In this document: piece after piece, positions 62,322 through 64,000 of the stretch
Numbering within the stretch: position 1 is the stretch's first letter
How the letters are laid out: each line of letters opens with the position of its first letter
From: an uncultured Alphaproteobacteria bacterium
GTDB lineage: Bacteria; Pseudomonadota; Alphaproteobacteria; Caulobacterales; Caulobacteraceae
DNA: 64,000 nucleotides
Reading direction: 5' to 3'
NCBI GenBank assembly: GCA_903860975.1
Contig: CAIOSI010000021.1
Location: 62,001 to 126,000 of the forward strand
The notes under the pieces: model-generated
What the model was told of the DNA's origin: nothing
Database searches by the model: none
Seen by the model: only the letters and a program-made list of their open reading frames with translations
Position numbers and translations under genes: made by a program

Positions 62322-62645
62322 GTCGCATAAGATAGGGCGTGCAAAGCGCTCCGTCACCGGTCCTTAGCAATGGCGCTCACACCATCCAAGGCGCAGCGAT
62401 CGGACGCCCAGCGAACGGACCTCGGCGAAACCGACTAGAGAACGGCCCGGATCGGGCTTCCTCCTGCGTCCAAATGTAAGGTGTGGCGATGGGTGCAGCC
62501 TATCGCCTTGGCAAGCTCAAGCGATGCGCGTATGCACCCGCGGTGAAGGGCTAAGGCGGCGCGTCAGCGTTCGTGCAGGCCGTTCTGTACAGTCGTTGCA
62601 TCTCCAGATTAGCGAGGTGTATTCGACCAACCAGACCGAGGGGAC
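62322..62645. other. Divergent intergenic region upstream of tldD and coxB
   Basis: 324 bases with no supported gene. It should hold promoters for both tldD (left) and the cytochrome oxidase operon (right). A GAGGGGAC ribosome site precedes the coxB start. I found no strong palindrome or regulator motif. Confidence 0.45.
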
Positions 62646-63572
62646 ATGCAGTCTAGGTTTCACGGGATTCGAGCGCTGGCGACGAGGATCGCGGCTGGCT
62701 TCGTGGGAGCGCTTTGGAGCGCTTCTGCCTTTGCCGACGATCTAATCGGCCAGCCCACTGATAAGTCGGTGATGATGCAGCCGGGTGTTACGCCGCTCAA
62801 GCGCGACGCCATTTTCTTCCACAACGACATCTTGTTCCCGATCATCACAGCCATCACGCTGTTTGTGCTTGGGCTGCTGCTGTGGATCGTCGTGCGCTAC
62901 AACAAGCGAGCCAACCCGACGCCGGCGAAGTGGAGCCACAACACGCCGCTGGAGATCGTCTGGACGCTGATTCCCGTCCTGATCCTGGTGGTGATCGCAG
63001 TTTTCTCATTCAAATTGCTGTTCGCCTACCACGACATGCCCAAGCCCTACATGACCGTGAAGGCGACGGGTTATCAGTGGTACTGGGGCTATGAGTACCC
63101 AGACCAGAAAATTCCAGAATTCGTTTCGAACATCCTGCCCGAGGCCAAGGCCAAGGCCGCTAACGTGCCTTATCGCTTGGCCACGACCGCTCCGCTCGTC
63201 GTCCCCGTGAACAAGACGGTTCAGGTGCTGGTGACCGGCGCCGACGTGATCCACTCCTGGGCGCTTCCGGCCTTTGGGGTGATCATGGACGCGGTTCCGG
63301 GGCGGGTGAACTCGACTTGGTTCAAGGTCGATCGAATCGGTACCTATTACGGCAGTTGCCGAGAACTCTGCGGCGTCGAGCACGCGTTCATGCCCATCGA
63401 GGTCAAGGTCGTAAGCCAAGCCGACTTCGACGCCTGGGTGGCTTCGAAAAAACCCGCGGCCCCGGCGGTGGCACCCGCCGTCGTTTCCGCTACGCCCGCA
63501 GCGAGCGTTCCGGCTAAGCCGGTCACTGCGCCCTCAACCAAGCTGGCGCTCTCCGCGCCGGCCACGCACTGA
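62646..63572 (+). CDS. coxB: Cytochrome c oxidase subunit II
   Basis: 308 residues. A signal peptide (IAAGFVGALWSASAFADD) and two membrane helices (about residues 61-84 and 103-125) anchor it to the inner membrane. The periplasmic cupredoxin domain holds the aromatic GYQWYWGYEY and all CuA ligands: H203, C238, E240 (main chain), C242, H246 and M249 in CRELCGVEHAFM. It takes electrons from cytochrome c. The last 45 residues are an Ala/Pro/Val-rich tail (from KKPAAPAV) beyond the usual end. coxA follows 17 bases downstream. Confidence 0.97.
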   Translation: MQSRFHGIRALATRIAAGFVGALWSASAFADDLIGQPTDKSVMMQPGVTPLKRDAIFFHNDILFPIITAITLFVLGLLLWIVVRYNKRANPTPAKWSHNTPLEIVWTLIPVLILVVIAVFSFKLLFAYHDMPKPYMTVKATGYQWYWGYEYPDQKIPEFVSNILPEAKAKAANVPYRLATTAPLVVPVNKTVQVLVTGADVIHSWALPAFGVIMDAVPGRVNSTWFKVDRIGTYYGSCRELCGVEHAFMPIEVKVVSQADFDAWVASKKPAAPAVAPAVVSATPAASVPAKPVTAPSTKLALSAPATH

Positions 63573-63577
63573 TCTAG

Positions 63578-64000
<423 letters not shown>

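Overview
The window is GC-rich, gene-dense bacterial DNA from an alphaproteobacterium, most likely a member of Caulobacterales such as Phenylobacterium or Caulobacter. Four things point there: a phoR-phoU-phoB block, a PEPxxWA-type PEP-CTERM protein, a TTAA-N7-TTAA motif of the CtrA type, and a tldD-coxB-coxA order. The species is inferred from gene content only; no database was searched. No rRNA, tRNA, CRISPR array, prophage or insertion sequence was recognised.

Region 1 (1-16.1 kb) is a surface-polysaccharide locus. It holds an ABC-2 polysaccharide export permease (cut by the window edge), a family 2 glycosyltransferase with a four-helix EamA-like partner, a translationally coupled PIG-L deacetylase and GNAT acyltransferase, and a polytopic membrane protein. 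These are followed by a tightly overlapping CDP-sugar cassette: rfbF, rfbG, a sugar C-methyltransferase and an RfbC-like epimerase. An FkbM methyltransferase, a sugar reductase or epimerase and a hexapeptide acyltransferase come next. The cassette should make a CDP-linked, C-methyl-branched 6-deoxyhexose. The locus ends with two tandem TPR/GT41 (O-GlcNAc-transferase-like) genes on the other strand. Two genes here look damaged. The epimerase loses its conserved C-terminus to a one-base frameshift, and the second GT41 copy is split by an in-frame amber codon.

Region 2 (16.1-21.6 kb) has phoR, phoU and phoB behind a strong Pho-box match, without the pst transporter genes, then purD and an APH-fold phosphotransferase. 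Region 3 (21.6-32 kb, mostly minus strand) is a lipid A/LPS operon: an MsbA-like ABC exporter, a DUF374 acyltransferase, a histidine-rich CDF metal transporter, waaA and lpxK, several joined by 4-base overlaps. A protein tyrosine phosphatase, a DUF4170 protein, pmbA, a MAPEG protein and a UbiD-type decarboxylase follow.

Region 4 (32-46.7 kb) is a mosaic of small and secreted proteins. It includes two YjbR proteins, an orphan Phd-like protein, gamma-glutamyltransferase, an M24 peptidase, an S10 carboxypeptidase, a beta-lactamase-fold hydrolase, an internally duplicated exported protein and a PEP-CTERM protein. A decayed EamA transporter also lies here. Region 5 (46.8-64 kb) is mostly housekeeping: fatty acid desaturase, ubiA, an ABC exporter, a YcaQ/AlkX-like glycosylase behind a CtrA-type box, PPK2, rsmE, gshA, a POT transporter, a TonB-dependent receptor, a PhzF protein, tldD, and the start of the aa3-type cytochrome oxidase operon (coxB, coxA cut by the window end).
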